From Methylobacterium dankookense (GTDB taxonomy: Bacteria > Pseudomonadota > Alphaproteobacteria > Rhizobiales > Beijerinckiaceae), in the NCBI RefSeq assembly GCF_902141855.1, contig NZ_CABFVH010000005.1, positions 150,978 to 214,977 of the forward strand: a stretch of 64,000 nucleotides of DNA. Direction: 5' to 3'. The position numbers and the translations under genes were made by a program. Below the pieces are notes generated by a model. The model saw only the letters and a list, made by a program, of their open reading frames with translations. It was not told the DNA's origin and did not search any database. Positions 34,436-43,512 of the stretch are shown piece by piece. Each line of letters opens with the position of its first letter. Position 1 is the first letter of the stretch.

Positions 34436-35610
34436 GCGGCCGGGCCCGGCTGCCACGCGCCGCCGATGCAGGTGCCGAGTACGCCGAGGCCGGGATCGAG
34501 GGCGACGAGGTCGGCGGCATAGCCCGGCGCGGCGCGCCCGATCCCCCCGTCGAGGCCGAGGAAGCGGGCCGGCGTCGGGGCGGCCATGGCGAGGGCCTCC
34601 TCCAGGCTCGCGCCGCCGCGCGAAACCATGTGGCGGACCGCGCCCGCCATGGTGAGGGCCGAGCCGGCGAGCGTCCCGTCCGCGCTGGCGAGGCGGTCGC
34701 CATTCGGATGGGCCGTGCGGTGGATGGTGCGCCCGAACAGGGTGAAGCTCGCGCGCGCCTCCGGGTCGCCCACCGGCGGCATCGCGTCGGTGACGAGCAT
34801 CAGCCGGCCCGGCCCCTTCATGCGCAGGGCCACGGCGAGCGCCTCGTCCCCGACATGGTGGCCGTCCGCGATGATGCCGGCGAAGGCGCCCGCCGCGGTG
34901 AGGGCGAGGCCGACCGCGCCGGGCTCGCGCGCGCTCATCTGCGACATGGCGTTGAACAGGTGCGTGAACCCGGCCAGCCCCTCGGCGAGGGCGGCGCGGA
35001 TCGCCGGGCCCGGATCGGCCGTGTGGCCGGCGCAGACACGGGCGCCGCGGGCGACGAGGGCCGCGACGCTGCCCGGCGGCACCATTTCGGGGGCGAGGGT
35101 GACGAGGGTCACGCCCGCCGCGCCGAGGCCGGTGAGGAGCGCGACGTCCTCCGGCTCGAACCGCGCCAGCCGGGCGGGATCGTGGATGCCCGGCCGCTGC
35201 GGGCTGAGGAAGGGCCCCTCCAGATGGATGCCGAGGACGCCCGGAACGCCTGCCGCGATGGCGGCCGACACCGCTCCGACCGCCTGCCGGATCACCGGGC
35301 GCGTGTCGCTGATCAGTGTCGGCAGGAACGAGGTGGTGCCGCCGAGGCGGTGGGCTGCCCCGATCCGCGCGATCGCGGCCGGGCTCGGATCGTCGTTGAG
35401 GAGGACGCCGCCGCCGCCATTGACCTGCACGTCCACGAAGCCGGGGGCGAGGATCGCGCCGGGCGGCAGGCGGAGCAGCTTCAGGCCGGGGGGCGGCTCC
35501 GCCGTCACGTCGGCGATGAGGCCGCCGCGCATCACGACGGCGCGGTCGGCGAGGAAGCGCTCGCCGTCGAACAGGCGCTCGGCGGCGATGACGCTCTCGG
35601 GCGGGCTCAC
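34417..35610 (-). CDS. nagA: N-acetylglucosamine-6-phosphate deacetylase
   Basis: 397 residues. It removes acetate from GlcNAc-6-P in the cytosol. Metal/substrate motifs include GFVDVQVNGGGG, HLEGPFLSPQRPGIHD, GHTADPGPAI, HLFNAMSQM and the catalytic Asp in LVTDAMPPVG. It starts at a GTG overlapping the stop of the SIS isomerase gene by 4 bp (GTGA), making it the last gene of a three-gene amino-sugar operon. Confidence 0.95.
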   Translation of the reverse strand: MSPPESVIAAERLFDGERFLADRAVVMRGGLIADVTAEPPPGLKLLRLPPGAILAPGFVDVQVNGGGGVLLNDDPSPAAIARIGAAHRLGGTTSFLPTLISDTRPVIRQAVGAVSAAIAAGVPGVLGIHLEGPFLSPQRPGIHDPARLARFEPEDVALLTGLGAAGVTLVTLAPEMVPPGSVAALVARGARVCAGHTADPGPAIRAALAEGLAGFTHLFNAMSQMSAREPGAVGLALTAAGAFAGIIADGHHVGDEALAVALRMKGPGRLMLVTDAMPPVGDPEARASFTLFGRTIHRTAHPNGDRLASADGTLAGSALTMAGAVRHMVSRGGASLEEALAMAAPTPARFLGLDGGIGRAAPGYAADLVALDPGLGVLGTCIGGAWQPGPAAQARAS

Positions 35611-36668
35611 AGGGTCTCCGTCACCTTGGTGAGGCCCACGGGCGCGTCGGGGTCGAGCCCCCGGCGGCGGGCCTCGCGCTCGATGGCACGGTAGGCGGGC
35701 ACGAGCATGGCGATGGGGTCGCAGGCCGGGTGGCCGGGGGCGAGCCAGGGCAGGCTGCCGCCGGGGCCGCCGCAGGCATGCACGCGCAAGGCCGCCTGCC
35801 GGAGGTCGGCGACGAGCGCGTCGATCCCCTCCGCGAGCGGGTCGTCCTGGCGGAGCGCCAAGACCGGCGTGGCGGCCGCGATGGCGGCGCGCGGCCCGTG
35901 GCGCAGCTCGGCGGCGCTGTAGCCGAGGGCCGGCAGGCGCAGGGTCTCGGCGAGCTTCAGCGCGATCTCGCGCACCGGCCCGAGCCCGAGCCCGCGGCCG
36001 GTGACGAAGGCGGCCGGCGCGTCCGCGAGGTCGGCGGCCCAGGCGCCCCAGTCGAGGGCGAGCGCGGCGGAGAGGCGGGGCGGCAGGGCGGCGAGGCCCC
36101 GGGCCAGCGCGCCGTCGCCGGCCCAGTGCGCGACGAGCGCCGCGCCCGCGACCAGGGAGTTCACCACCGTCTTCGTCGCCGCCACCGCGCGCTCCGGCCC
36201 GGCGCCGATCGGCAGGACGAGATCGGCCGCCTGCGCCGCGGGCGAGGCGGCATCGTTGAGGAGGGCGAGGGTCAGCGCCCCGCCCTCTCGCGCGGCGCGC
36301 GTCGCCGCGACGAGGTCCGGCGAGCGGCCGGATTGCGAGATGGTGACGAAGAGCGCGCCCTCCATCCGCGGCGGCCGGCCGTAGCCGGTGACGACGGAGG
36401 GGGCCGAAGCCGAGACGGGCAGGCCGAGGCGGGTCTCGATCAGGTAGCGGAGATGGACGCCGGCATGGCCCGAGCTGCCCCGGCCGCAGACCACCGCGAA
36501 GGGGAAGGCGCGGCCCCGCAGCGCCGCGGCGGCGCGCTCTGCCTCCGGCCAGGCGGCGCAGAGGGGGGCGGCGGCCTCGGGGATCTCGGCGATCTCGCGC
36601 GCCATGAAGCTTTCGGAGCTTTCGGAGACGCTTTCGGACGCGGCGGGCACGGGCGGGGCCCCGCTCAT
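35607..36668 (-). CDS. SIS-domain isomerase (GlmS C-terminal/NagB-II-like)
   Basis: 353 residues with two SIS domains. The first has VCGRGSSGHAGVHLRYLIE and VTISQSGRSPDLVAATRAAR. The second has VTGRGLGLGPVREIALKLAE and YSAAELRHGPRAAI. It lacks a glutaminase domain, so it is not GlmS. It likely isomerises/deaminates GlcN-6-P to fructose-6-P (NagB-II role), which would complete nagA's product use. A 4-bp ATGA overlap with murQ upstream and a GTGA overlap with nagA downstream indicate translational coupling. Confidence 0.87.
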   Translation of the reverse strand: MSGAPPVPAASESVSESSESFMAREIAEIPEAAAPLCAAWPEAERAAAALRGRAFPFAVVCGRGSSGHAGVHLRYLIETRLGLPVSASAPSVVTGYGRPPRMEGALFVTISQSGRSPDLVAATRAAREGGALTLALLNDAASPAAQAADLVLPIGAGPERAVAATKTVVNSLVAGAALVAHWAGDGALARGLAALPPRLSAALALDWGAWAADLADAPAAFVTGRGLGLGPVREIALKLAETLRLPALGYSAAELRHGPRAAIAAATPVLALRQDDPLAEGIDALVADLRQAALRVHACGGPGGSLPWLAPGHPACDPIAMLVPAYRAIEREARRRGLDPDAPVGLTKVTETL

Positions 36669-37552
36669 GCCGGCCCGGCGGCGGCGAGCGCCGCGCGCAG
36701 GTTTCCGCCGCTGCCCGCCAGCAGCCGGTCGGCCTCCGCGCGGGGCAGGCCGAGGGCGAGGAGCACCGCGCGCGGGATGTCGCCCTCCGCGGCGGCGAGG
36801 GCCTCGGCCGCCGCCTCGGCCTCGCAGCCGGCGATCTGCGCCACCATCGTGACGCCGCGGCGGCGCAGCTTGGTGTTGGTGGCGCGCATCGCGACCATGC
36901 GGCCGCGATAGACCCGCCCCAGCCGGATCATGATCAGCGTCGAGAGCAGGTTGAGCACGATCTTCTGCGCGGTTCCCGCCTTCAGCCGGGTCGAGCCGGC
37001 CACCGCCTCGGGCCCGGTCGCCACCAGGATCGGATGGGCGCTCTCGCGCAGGACCGGCGTGTCCGGGTTGTTGGCGATGCCGACGGTGACGGCGCCCCGC
37101 GCGCGGGCGCCGCGGAGCGCGGCGAGGGTGAAGGGCGTGGTCCCGCTCGCGGAGAGGCCGATCACCACATCCTCCGGCCGGATCTCCGCGCGCTCGACCC
37201 AGAGCGCCGCATCCTCCGTCCGGTCCTCGGCGCCCTCGACGGCCGTGACGAGCGCGCCCTCTCCGCCCGCGACGGCGAAGCCGAGGCGCTCCTCCGGCCA
37301 GTCGAAGGTGGGCGGCAGCTCGGCCCCGTCCTGCACGCCGATCCGTGCCGAGGTGCCCGCTCCGACATAGAGGAGGCGCCCGCCGCGGCGCAGGACGGCC
37401 TCGGCGGCTTCCGCCGCCGCAGCGATGGCGGGCAGCGCCGGGCCGATGGCGGCGACCGCCGCGAGCTGGCCCTCCCAGAGCGCCTGCAGGATGTCGGCGC
37501 TGCCCCAGGCATCGAGCTCGCTGAAACGGGGGCTGGCCCTCTCCGTGCTCAT
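36665..37552 (-). CDS. murQ: N-acetylmuramic acid 6-phosphate etherase
   Basis: 295 residues, normal for MurQ. It cleaves the lactyl ether of MurNAc-6-P to give GlcNAc-6-P, part of peptidoglycan recycling. The SIS fold shows LYVGAGTSARIGVQDGAELPP, DVVIGLSASGTTPFTLAAL, AVTVGIANNPDTPVL and TRLKAGTAQKIVLNLLST. First gene of the operon murQ, SIS isomerase, nagA. A start at 37552 was chosen at the family's usual N-terminus. A family C repeat lies in its upstream region. Confidence 0.95.
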   Translation of the reverse strand: MSTERASPRFSELDAWGSADILQALWEGQLAAVAAIGPALPAIAAAAEAAEAVLRRGGRLLYVGAGTSARIGVQDGAELPPTFDWPEERLGFAVAGGEGALVTAVEGAEDRTEDAALWVERAEIRPEDVVIGLSASGTTPFTLAALRGARARGAVTVGIANNPDTPVLRESAHPILVATGPEAVAGSTRLKAGTAQKIVLNLLSTLIMIRLGRVYRGRMVAMRATNTKLRRRGVTMVAQIAGCEAEAAAEALAAAEGDIPRAVLLALGLPRAEADRLLAGSGGNLRAALAAAGPA

Positions 37553-37627
37553 CCCTGGCTGTCCTCCGCAGGCTCCCGTGTAGAGAAACGGCGAAGGCGG
37601 TGGAACGCTCCGGGAAGTCCGGGATCC

Positions 37628-37668
37628 GAAAGGGGTCACCCCTTTCGCGGGTCCAGGGCAGAGCCCTG
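37628..37668 (-). repeat. Family C double-hairpin repeat, copy 3 (opposite orientation)
   Basis: GAAAGGGGTCACCCCTTTC (37628-37646) followed by CCAGGGCAGAGCCCTG (37653-37668). Relative to copies 1, 2 and 4 the two hairpins appear in the reverse order. It lies between the divergent murQ and CHRD genes. Confidence 0.65.
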
Positions 37669-37784
37669 ACAACCCACCCGAGGACCTCGTCCCTTCGGGA
37701 CCCCGGACCGGGATTTCGTCCGCGGCGCGGCCTATATCCTCCGTCGCGCAGCGGCTGTCGCCGGCTGCGCATCGGGAGGTTCCC

Positions 37785-38216
37785 ATGATCCGTGCATTCG
37801 GGAGCGGCGTCGCCGCCCTGGCCCTGCTGGCCTCGCTCGTCTCGGCCCAGGCCGCGGGCGAAGCGACCTATCGGGCCGAGCTGAAGGGTTCGAACGAGGT
37901 GCCCGCCAACACCAGCACCGGCAGCGGCGAGGTCACCGCGACCTACGACCCGGCGAGCCGGCAGCTCAGCTGGAAGGGCAGCTATAGCGGCCTGACCGGG
38001 CCGGCGACGGCGGCGCATTTCCACGGGCCCGCGGAGCCCGGCAAGAATGCCGGCGTGCTCGTCCCGGCCCCGGCGCCCGCCAGCCCCTTCTCCGGCTCGG
38101 CGACCCTCGACGAGGCGAAGGCGGCCGACCTCGCCGCCGGCAAGCTCTATTTCAACGTCCACACGGCGGCCAATCCGGGCGGCGAGATCCGCGGCCAGGT
38201 CGTGCCGGCGAAGTAG
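37785..38216 (+). CDS. CHRD-domain exported protein
   Basis: 143 residues. The signal peptide (ending [11 protein letters not shown]) is followed by a single CHRD domain: [40 protein letters not shown], and [24 protein letters not shown] domains occur in chordin and secreted bacterial proteins; the bacterial function is unknown. It is extracytoplasmic. A 13-bp gap separates it from the following DNA glycosylase gene, suggesting co-transcription despite unrelated roles. Confidence 0.92.
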   Translation: MIRAFGSGVAALALLASLVSAQAAGEATYRAELKGSNEVPANTSTGSGEVTATYDPASRQLSWKGSYSGLTGPATAAHFHGPAEPGKNAGVLVPAPAPASPFSGSATLDEAKAADLAAGKLYFNVHTAANPGGEIRGQVVPAK

Positions 38217-38229
38217 CGCCCGCGTCGGC

Positions 38230-38817
38230 ATGGACGAACCGATTCCGCGCATGCCGACGTCCTTCTTCGCGCGGGGCGCCGCCGCGGTCGCGCCCGAGCT
38301 GATCGGCGCGCGCCTTTTCGTCGGGGAGACGGGCGGCCTCATCGTGGAGACGGAGGCCTACGACCGCACCGACCCGGCCTCGCACAGCTTCGCCGGGCCG
38401 AACCGGCGCAACGCCAGCATGTTCGGGCCGCCGGGCCACGCCTACATCTACCGCTCCTACGGCCTGCACTGGTGCCTCAACCTCGTCTGCGAGCCCGGCA
38501 GCGCGGTGCTGATCCGCGCGATCGAGCCGACGGAGGGCCTTGCCGCGATGGCGGCGCGCCGCGGAACCGCGGAGCCGCGCCTGCTCTGCGCTGGGCCGGG
38601 CCGCCTGTGCCAGGCGCTCGGCGTCACCGACGCCCTCGACGGTTGGCCGCTCGACCGGGCGCCCCTGCGGTTCGAGCCGCGCAGGGCGCCCGTGGCGGTC
38701 GAGGCCGGCCGCCGCATCGGCATCACCCGCGGCGCCGAGACGCCGTGGCGCTTCCTCCTCGCCGGCTCCCCCTTCGTCAGCCGGAAATTGTCGCGCGCCG
38801 AGCGGGCTGCGCTCTGA
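38230..38817 (+). CDS. 3-methyladenine DNA glycosylase (AAG/MPG family)
   Basis: 195 residues. The mammalian AAG-type fold is recognisable: [22 protein letters not shown] with the catalytic Glu, [37 protein letters not shown], cited here in pieces as [11 protein letters not shown] and AYIYRSYG, and [15 protein letters not shown]. It excises alkylated purines from DNA. With alkB at 4.1 kb this is the second alkylation-repair gene in the window. The stop codon TGA touches the start of a family B repeat. Confidence 0.93.
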   Translation: MDEPIPRMPTSFFARGAAAVAPELIGARLFVGETGGLIVETEAYDRTDPASHSFAGPNRRNASMFGPPGHAYIYRSYGLHWCLNLVCEPGSAVLIRAIEPTEGLAAMAARRGTAEPRLLCAGPGRLCQALGVTDALDGWPLDRAPLRFEPRRAPVAVEAGRRIGITRGAETPWRFLLAGSPFVSRKLSRAERAAL

Positions 38818-38927
38818 GACCGCGTCCTGTTGATCGGACCGGACGCGGTCTCGGCCAAGCCCGCGCGGCGCCTGAGCGAAGGCGACATCCGCCATCCCGA
38901 AGAGATCACCCGGATGTCGTATGAGAG
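38816..38927 (+). repeat. Family B interspersed repeat, copy 3
   Basis: It is in the same orientation as copies 1 and 4. The palindrome core is TTGATCGGACCGGACGCGG, preceded by CCGCGTCCTG. The 3' half ends CACCCGGATGTCGTATGAGA. It begins immediately at the end of the glycosylase gene. Confidence 0.88.
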
Positions 38928-39282
38928 CCTGTTCAGGGGGATCGGCCGGTCTCACCGCGATTCCGTTCGTCCCATCCGCCACCTCATCCCGAGGCGCCGC
39001 GTCAGCGGCCTCGGAGGCCTCCAGAAGCCCTGGTGTTCGCTGGAGGGCCCCTTCGAGGTCTCTGCCCTGCTGCGGCACCTCAGGACGAGATCGAGAAGGG
39101 GATCGACGGGGTCATCACCTGCATCAAATCCAATTGATGGGATCGATTGCCCCGGGGCGGCCCCTCTCCCGTACGGGATGTACAGACCGGAGAGATGGGG
39201 ACCCGCACGGTAGCTTTGGAGGCATTGGGCAGATGGATATGTCCCGCGCGGGGAGCGGGAATCTCGCGGATCCCTCCATCCC
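38928..39282. other. Gene-free stretch with repeat-like sequence
   Basis: About 355 bp between repeat B3 and the nitrile hydratase operon's 3' end. CTCATCCCGAGGCGCCGC and GCGGCCTCGGAGGCCTCC at 38982-39025 look like another short intergenic repeat. No gene with coding bias was identified. Confidence 0.4.
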
Positions 39283-39603
39283 TCAGCCGCGCAGCGGGTC
39301 GTTCTCCAGGCGGATCGGCTGGCCGTGCGGGGTCGCGGCGGCGGCCCGGATCCAGGCGTCGCTCCGCTCCGTCACGCCCTCCGGCAGGGCGATGCCGCGC
39401 TCGGCGAGCAGCCCTTCGAGGGCCGCGAGCCAGCGCCCGTAATCGGCGGGCGCCTCGGCATCGTCCTCGGGGCGGATCGCCCGGCCGAGCGCCTGCGCCC
39501 ATTCGGACCAGGTGAAGAGCCCGGCATCGCGCAGGGAGACGACGAGGGCGAAGACCTGCGCCTCCCAGGGGGCGGCGAAGGGGCCGGGATCGGCGAGGCT
39601 CAC
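39283..39603 (-). CDS. Nitrile hydratase accessory/activator protein (P14K-like)
   Basis: 106 residues resembling the N-terminal part of NHase beta subunit: PFAAPWEAQVFALVVSLRD, LFTWSEWAQALGRAI, DYGRWLAALEGLLAERG. Such proteins deliver or insert the metal in NHase. It starts at GTG overlapping the nthB stop by 4 bp (GTGA). Third gene of the alpha-beta-activator operon. Confidence 0.87.
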   Translation of the reverse strand: MSLADPGPFAAPWEAQVFALVVSLRDAGLFTWSEWAQALGRAIRPEDDAEAPADYGRWLAALEGLLAERGIALPEGVTERSDAWIRAAAATPHGQPIRLENDPLRG

Positions 39604-40265
39604 GCGGCCTCCGGATCGAGATAGGGCTCGAAGGCCTCGACCATCACGCGCTGGTTCGGGTCGCCGTCGGGGCCCCACAGCTCGGACGCGGCGAAGCCCA
39701 CCGTGTAGAGCCAGCGCGGGTTCTCACCGGCGCCCACCGCGTTGGTGTCCGGCAGGACGAAGGCGCCGTGCACGTGCTCGACCCGGCCGACATGGCCGCG
39801 GACGTAGCGCGGCAGGCGGGTATGGCCCTTCGGGTGGATATTGCGGGCGCGGACCGTGTCGCCCACCGCGAAGCGGGCGGGCGCTTGCGCCGGCCGGTCG
39901 CTCGGGAAGCCGGCGCGGAAGCGCGGGCCCAGGATGTCGGCGGTCAGCACCCGCGCGACCGGCCGGCCCGGCCCGGCGGAGACGCCGCTGCCCATCTCCT
40001 CCGGCGTGGCGAGCCCGTGCTCGGCCACCTGCTTCTCCAGGGCCTTCAGCCAGATCGCGTAGTAGCTCGACGCGAGGTACTCGGCCGGCGGCAGCGATTC
40101 GCGGGCGGCGCGCGAGCCGTCGAGGTTCCAGGTGCCGGTGAAGCCCATGGCGAGGGCGAGGGCGAAGACGCGCCGCTCCCAATCCGCGTGGAAGACGGGC
40201 TCGTCCGCCTCCGGCCGGACCGGCCCGAAGCCGTGCATGCCGCCGAGATCCTGCGCGCCGTTCAT
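39600..40265 (-). CDS. nthB: Nitrile hydratase subunit beta
   Basis: 221 residues. The classical N-terminus [15 protein letters not shown] is present, then a helical part ([20 protein letters not shown]) and the C-terminal SH3-like barrel ([37 protein letters not shown]). It pairs with the alpha subunit to convert nitriles to amides in the cytosol. The ATG at 40265 overlaps the nthA stop by 4 bp. Confidence 0.94.
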   Translation of the reverse strand: MNGAQDLGGMHGFGPVRPEADEPVFHADWERRVFALALAMGFTGTWNLDGSRAARESLPPAEYLASSYYAIWLKALEKQVAEHGLATPEEMGSGVSAGPGRPVARVLTADILGPRFRAGFPSDRPAQAPARFAVGDTVRARNIHPKGHTRLPRYVRGHVGRVEHVHGAFVLPDTNAVGAGENPRWLYTVGFAASELWGPDGDPNQRVMVEAFEPYLDPEAA

Positions 40266-40900
40266 GCCGCCACCTCGCCCGGCAGCCGAGGAAGGCCGGT
40301 GCCGATCATCGCGTCGCGGGTGACGAGGGCGGCCAAAGCCGCCTCGTCCCAGCCCTCGGTGCCGGCGGGGCGCATGGGCAGGACCATGTAGCGGGTCTCG
40401 GCGGTGGAATCCCACACCGCGATGCGGGTCGCCTCCGGCAGGCTCACCCCGAACTCGGCGAGCACCCCGCGCGGGTCGCTCACCGCCCGCGCCCGGTAGG
40501 GCGGCGCCTTGTACCAGACCGGCGGCAGGCCGAGGACCGGCCAGGGATAGCAGGAGCACAGGGTGCAGACGACGAGGTTGTGGGTCTCGGGGGTGTTTGC
40601 GACCACCACCATGTGCTCGCCGCCTCGCCCGCCGATATCGAGTTCGGCGATGGCCGGCGTCGCGTCGGCGAGAAGCCGCGCCCGGTAATCCGGGTCGGTC
40701 CAGGCGCGGGCGACGACACGGGCGCCGTTATGCGGGCCGACCTTGGTCTCGTACATCTCGACGAGGGCGTCGAGGGCGGCCGGATCGACGTAGCCCTTCT
40801 CGACCAGGATCGATTCGAGCGCCCGAACCCGCGCCTCGATCGGCGAGAGCTCGCTGCCGTGCGCGTGATCGTGATGATGGTCGTGATCGTCGTGCGCCAT
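40262..40900 (-). CDS. nthA: Nitrile hydratase subunit alpha, cobalt type
   Basis: 212 residues. The metal-claw sequence CTLCSC (C112, C115, S116, C117) with Thr between the first two cysteines indicates a non-corrin Co(III) centre; Fe enzymes have Ser. The N-terminus is His/Asp-rich ([13 protein letters not shown]), a feature not required by the fold and possibly a cobalt-binding tail. The ATG at 40900 was chosen for AGGAAGG upstream; a GTG at 40906 would add two residues. First gene of the operon. Confidence 0.94.
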   Translation of the reverse strand: MAHDDHDHHHDHAHGSELSPIEARVRALESILVEKGYVDPAALDALVEMYETKVGPHNGARVVARAWTDPDYRARLLADATPAIAELDIGGRGGEHMVVVANTPETHNLVVCTLCSCYPWPVLGLPPVWYKAPPYRARAVSDPRGVLAEFGVSLPEATRIAVWDSTAETRYMVLPMRPAGTEGWDEAALAALVTRDAMIGTGLPRLPGEVAA

Positions 40901-40987
40901 GGGCACCTTCCTGCTTCACACCGAGATAGCCGCCTGCGGGCGCTGGTGCCAGTCGCTCGCCGGGGACAAGGCACGCCGGCTTGGTTC

Positions 40988-41033
40988 CGGGCTCTGCCCG
41001 GCCCCGCGAGAGGGGTGACCTCTCTCGACACCC
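40988..41033 (+). repeat. Family C double-hairpin repeat, copy 4
   Basis: CGGGCTCTGCCCG (40988-41000) and GAGAGGGGTGACCTCTCTC (41008-41026), then GACACCCGGAC. It has the same order and orientation as copy 1 and lies upstream of nthA. Confidence 0.7.
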
Positions 41034-41098
41034 GGACGTCCACGCGCCTTCGGCTCCGCGCGCCGCTGGCGCCGGAGGCTTGGCTGGAGGCGGGAGAC

Positions 41099-41158
41099 GC
41101 GGGACGCCGCGGAACCCAAATGATGTGCGTACGGATACCGAGTTCCCCGGCGTCCCGC
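41099..41158. other. Long-armed inverted repeat
   Basis: 17-bp arms (41099-41115 and 41142-41158) pair with one mismatch around a 26-nt loop. The left arm is GCGGGACGCCGCGGAAC and the right arm GTTCCCCGGCGTCCCGC. It could form an RNA hairpin or be a protein-binding or recombination site. No gene is nearby on either strand for 200 bp. Confidence 0.45.
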
Positions 41159-41955
41159 GGACGAGGGGGCGGTGATGCGCCGGCCTCGCCCGATTTGTCC
41201 GTCGCGGTCTCTTTCCACCTGCATCGACCCCGATCGTGGCGGGCTGCGTGGCTGCCGTAACCCGGCTCTCCCAGCCTCACCCCGGCAGACTTGAAGCGTC
41301 GTGCACCAGGCCTCGTATTGGGCCCGGCATCGGTTCCAACTTCCTCGTGCAGGCCGGACTATCGGCGCTGTCCCGTGTTCGTCCGGGCTGGCGCCGAGAA
41401 CGGCCCTGTGTCGCGCAGAGGCGCCCGGGGCGCCGGCTGACCGGCCGGCGACGCGGGAACCGCTGCGCTGTCCTCGACCCGGGCCGTGGTCAGGCGGCCC
41501 GGGCTCCCTGCGCGCGGCGCGGCGGGTTGCAGGACCCGTCGCGCCGCGGGACAGCGCGTGCCAGCGATGTACGTGTTTTGTTCTCGCGTGTCAAGCTTTT
41601 TGTCTTAGGGCGGGTCTTTTTGCCCTGCCGCCACGCCCTCCCTCCCCCGCAGAGGGGGGAGGGAGGGCGCGGTTCCGGCTCTCCACCGTTGTCCGGATCC
41701 GGCGCGGGCCCCCTCTCCCCACACTTGGGACGGGCCCGACTTGGGTACGGGCAAGCGGATCTCGGGCAGGCCCGAGTTTCGTGAGGGCAGGCCTGTGCCT
41801 CCGGCGCGGCGCACGCGCGGGCGGCAACTCATGCTTGGCCGCAAGTCCCGCGCCGGATTCCCTTGCGGGCGGCGCAGGGCTGCGGCGGTGCCCGGGGCTT
41901 GCCGGCGCGCGCTTGCGCATCACCATGAGGGCTCGACCGGCGGAGAACCTGAGCC

Positions 41956-43512
41956 TTGTCCGACTCGATGAACGGCGCCGAGAGCCTCGTCCGCACCCTG
42001 GTGGCGGGCGGCGTCGAGGTCTGCTTCACCAATCCCGGCACCTCGGAGATGCATTTCGTGGCCGCCCTCGACCGGGTCGAGGGCATGGCCTGCGCGCTGT
42101 TCCTGTTCGAGGGCGGCGCCACGGGCGCGGCGGACGGCTATGCCCGCATGGCCGACAAGCCGGCCTCGACCCTGCTCCATCTCGGGCCCGGCCTCGCCAA
42201 CGGGCTGGCCAACCTCCACAACGCCCGGCGCGCCCGCTCGATGATGGTCAACATCGTCGGCGAGCACGCCACCTATCACCGCCAGTACGACGCGCCCCTG
42301 ACCTCGGACATCGAGGCGCTCGCCGGCACCGTCTCGGCCTGGACCCGCACCGGCACCAGCGCCGCCGAGATCGGCCGGGACGGGGCGGCGGCCATCGCGG
42401 CCGCCCGCACGGCGCCCGGCGGCATCGCCACCCTGATCCTGCCCGCCGACACCGCCTGGGAGCCCGGCGGCGGCATTGCGCCGGTGCCGGCGATCCCGGA
42501 GCGGGCGCGGGCCGCCGACGATGCCGTGCGGCAGGCGGCGGAGGCGCTGGCGAGCGGCGAGCCGGCGCTCCTGTTCCTCGGCGACCGCGCCGTGCGCGGA
42601 GAGGGCAAGCGCATCGCCGCCCGCATCGCGGCGAAGACCGGCGCGAAGCTCATGGCCATGCAGGCCAATGCCCGGATCGACCGCGGCGCCGGATCCGTGC
42701 CGATCGAGCGGCTGCCCTATCCGATCGACCAGGCCATCGCGGCGCTCGCGCCCTATCGCCGGGTGATCCTCGTCGGCGCCACCCGGCCGGTGGGCTTCTT
42801 CGCCTATCCCGGCAAGCCGAGCGTGCTGACGCACGAGGAGGCCGAGACGCTGACCCTCGCCACGCCCGAGGAGGACCAGATCGAGGCGCTGGAGCGCCTG
42901 GCCGAGGCGGTCGGCGCGCCGGCCGAGCTGGCGCTGCCGGCCGTGCCGCGCCCCACGCTGCCGGGCTCCGGCCGCCTCGAGGACGACGCGATCGGGCAGG
43001 TGCTCGGCGCCCTGATCCCCGAGGGGGCGGTGATCTGCGACGAATCGCTGACCACCGGGCGCAACTTCTTCGCCGCCACCCACGGGGCCGCGCCCCATAG
43101 CTGGCTCCAGCTCTCCGGCGGCTCGATCGGCGTCGGCATCCCGCTCGCCACCGGCGCGGCGCTCGCGGCCCGCGACCGCAAGGTCGTCAACCTGCAGGCC
43201 GACGGTAGCGCCCTCTACACCGCCCAGGCCCTCTGGACCCAGGCGCGCGAGCGCCTCGACGTGGTGACGCTGATCTGGTCGAATCGCGCCTACGCGATCC
43301 TGCGCGGCGAGCTCGCCAATGTCGGCGCGCTGAACCCGGGCCCGAAGGCCCTCGGCATGCTCACGCTGGACGATCCGCCGGTGGATTGGGTCAGCCTCGC
43401 CCGCGGCTACGGCGTCGAGGCGCGCCGCGTCGAGACGCTTGCCGCCTTCATCGACGTGTTCCGCCACGCGCTGGCGCAGCGCGGGCCGTTCCTGATCGAG
43501 GTCGCCCTGTAG
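41956..43512 (+). CDS. Thiamine-pyrophosphate-dependent enzyme (acetolactate synthase/benzoylformate decarboxylase-like)
   Basis: 518 residues. The three-domain ThDP fold is clear: an N-terminal PYR domain (CFTNPGTSEMHFVAALDRV and the cofactor Glu in FLFEGGATGAADGYARM), a central domain, and a PP domain with the ThDP motif QADGSALYTAQAL...NRAYAIL. It is shorter than catalytic acetolactate synthases (about 560) and no small subunit adjoins. The substrate (2-oxo acid decarboxylation or carboligation) is uncertain. The start is TTG at 41956 with GGAGAA upstream; ATG at 41968 is an alternative. Confidence 0.85.
   Translation: MSDSMNGAESLVRTLVAGGVEVCFTNPGTSEMHFVAALDRVEGMACALFLFEGGATGAADGYARMADKPASTLLHLGPGLANGLANLHNARRARSMMVNIVGEHATYHRQYDAPLTSDIEALAGTVSAWTRTGTSAAEIGRDGAAAIAAARTAPGGIATLILPADTAWEPGGGIAPVPAIPERARAADDAVRQAAEALASGEPALLFLGDRAVRGEGKRIAARIAAKTGAKLMAMQANARIDRGAGSVPIERLPYPIDQAIAALAPYRRVILVGATRPVGFFAYPGKPSVLTHEEAETLTLATPEEDQIEALERLAEAVGAPAELALPAVPRPTLPGSGRLEDDAIGQVLGALIPEGAVICDESLTTGRNFFAATHGAAPHSWLQLSGGSIGVGIPLATGAALAARDRKVVNLQADGSALYTAQALWTQARERLDVVTLIWSNRAYAILRGELANVGALNPGPKALGMLTLDDPPVDWVSLARGYGVEARRVETLAAFIDVFRHALAQRGPFLIEVAL

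Larger units (their letters stand above)
40901..41955. other. About 1 kb without a supported gene
   Basis: This holds a family C repeat, a long hairpin at 41099-41158, a purine/pyrimidine hairpin (about 41637-41667, CCCTCCCTCCCCC against GGGGGGAGGGAGGG), and otherwise GC-rich sequence. Open frames are present on both strands but they lack start-site signals and recognisable domains. The promoter of the TPP enzyme must lie at its right end. Confidence 0.5.

Noticed and set aside
35607..38342. Single 911-residue frame spanning SIS, murQ and CHRD regions
   Set aside because: It is an open frame continued through other-frame genes; the real SIS protein starts at 36668 with a 4-bp overlap with murQ.
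41236..41784. 182-residue frame in the 1-kb gap
   Set aside because: It lacks a ribosome site and a domain, crosses hairpin repeats and has no codon-position signal distinct from the other frames.
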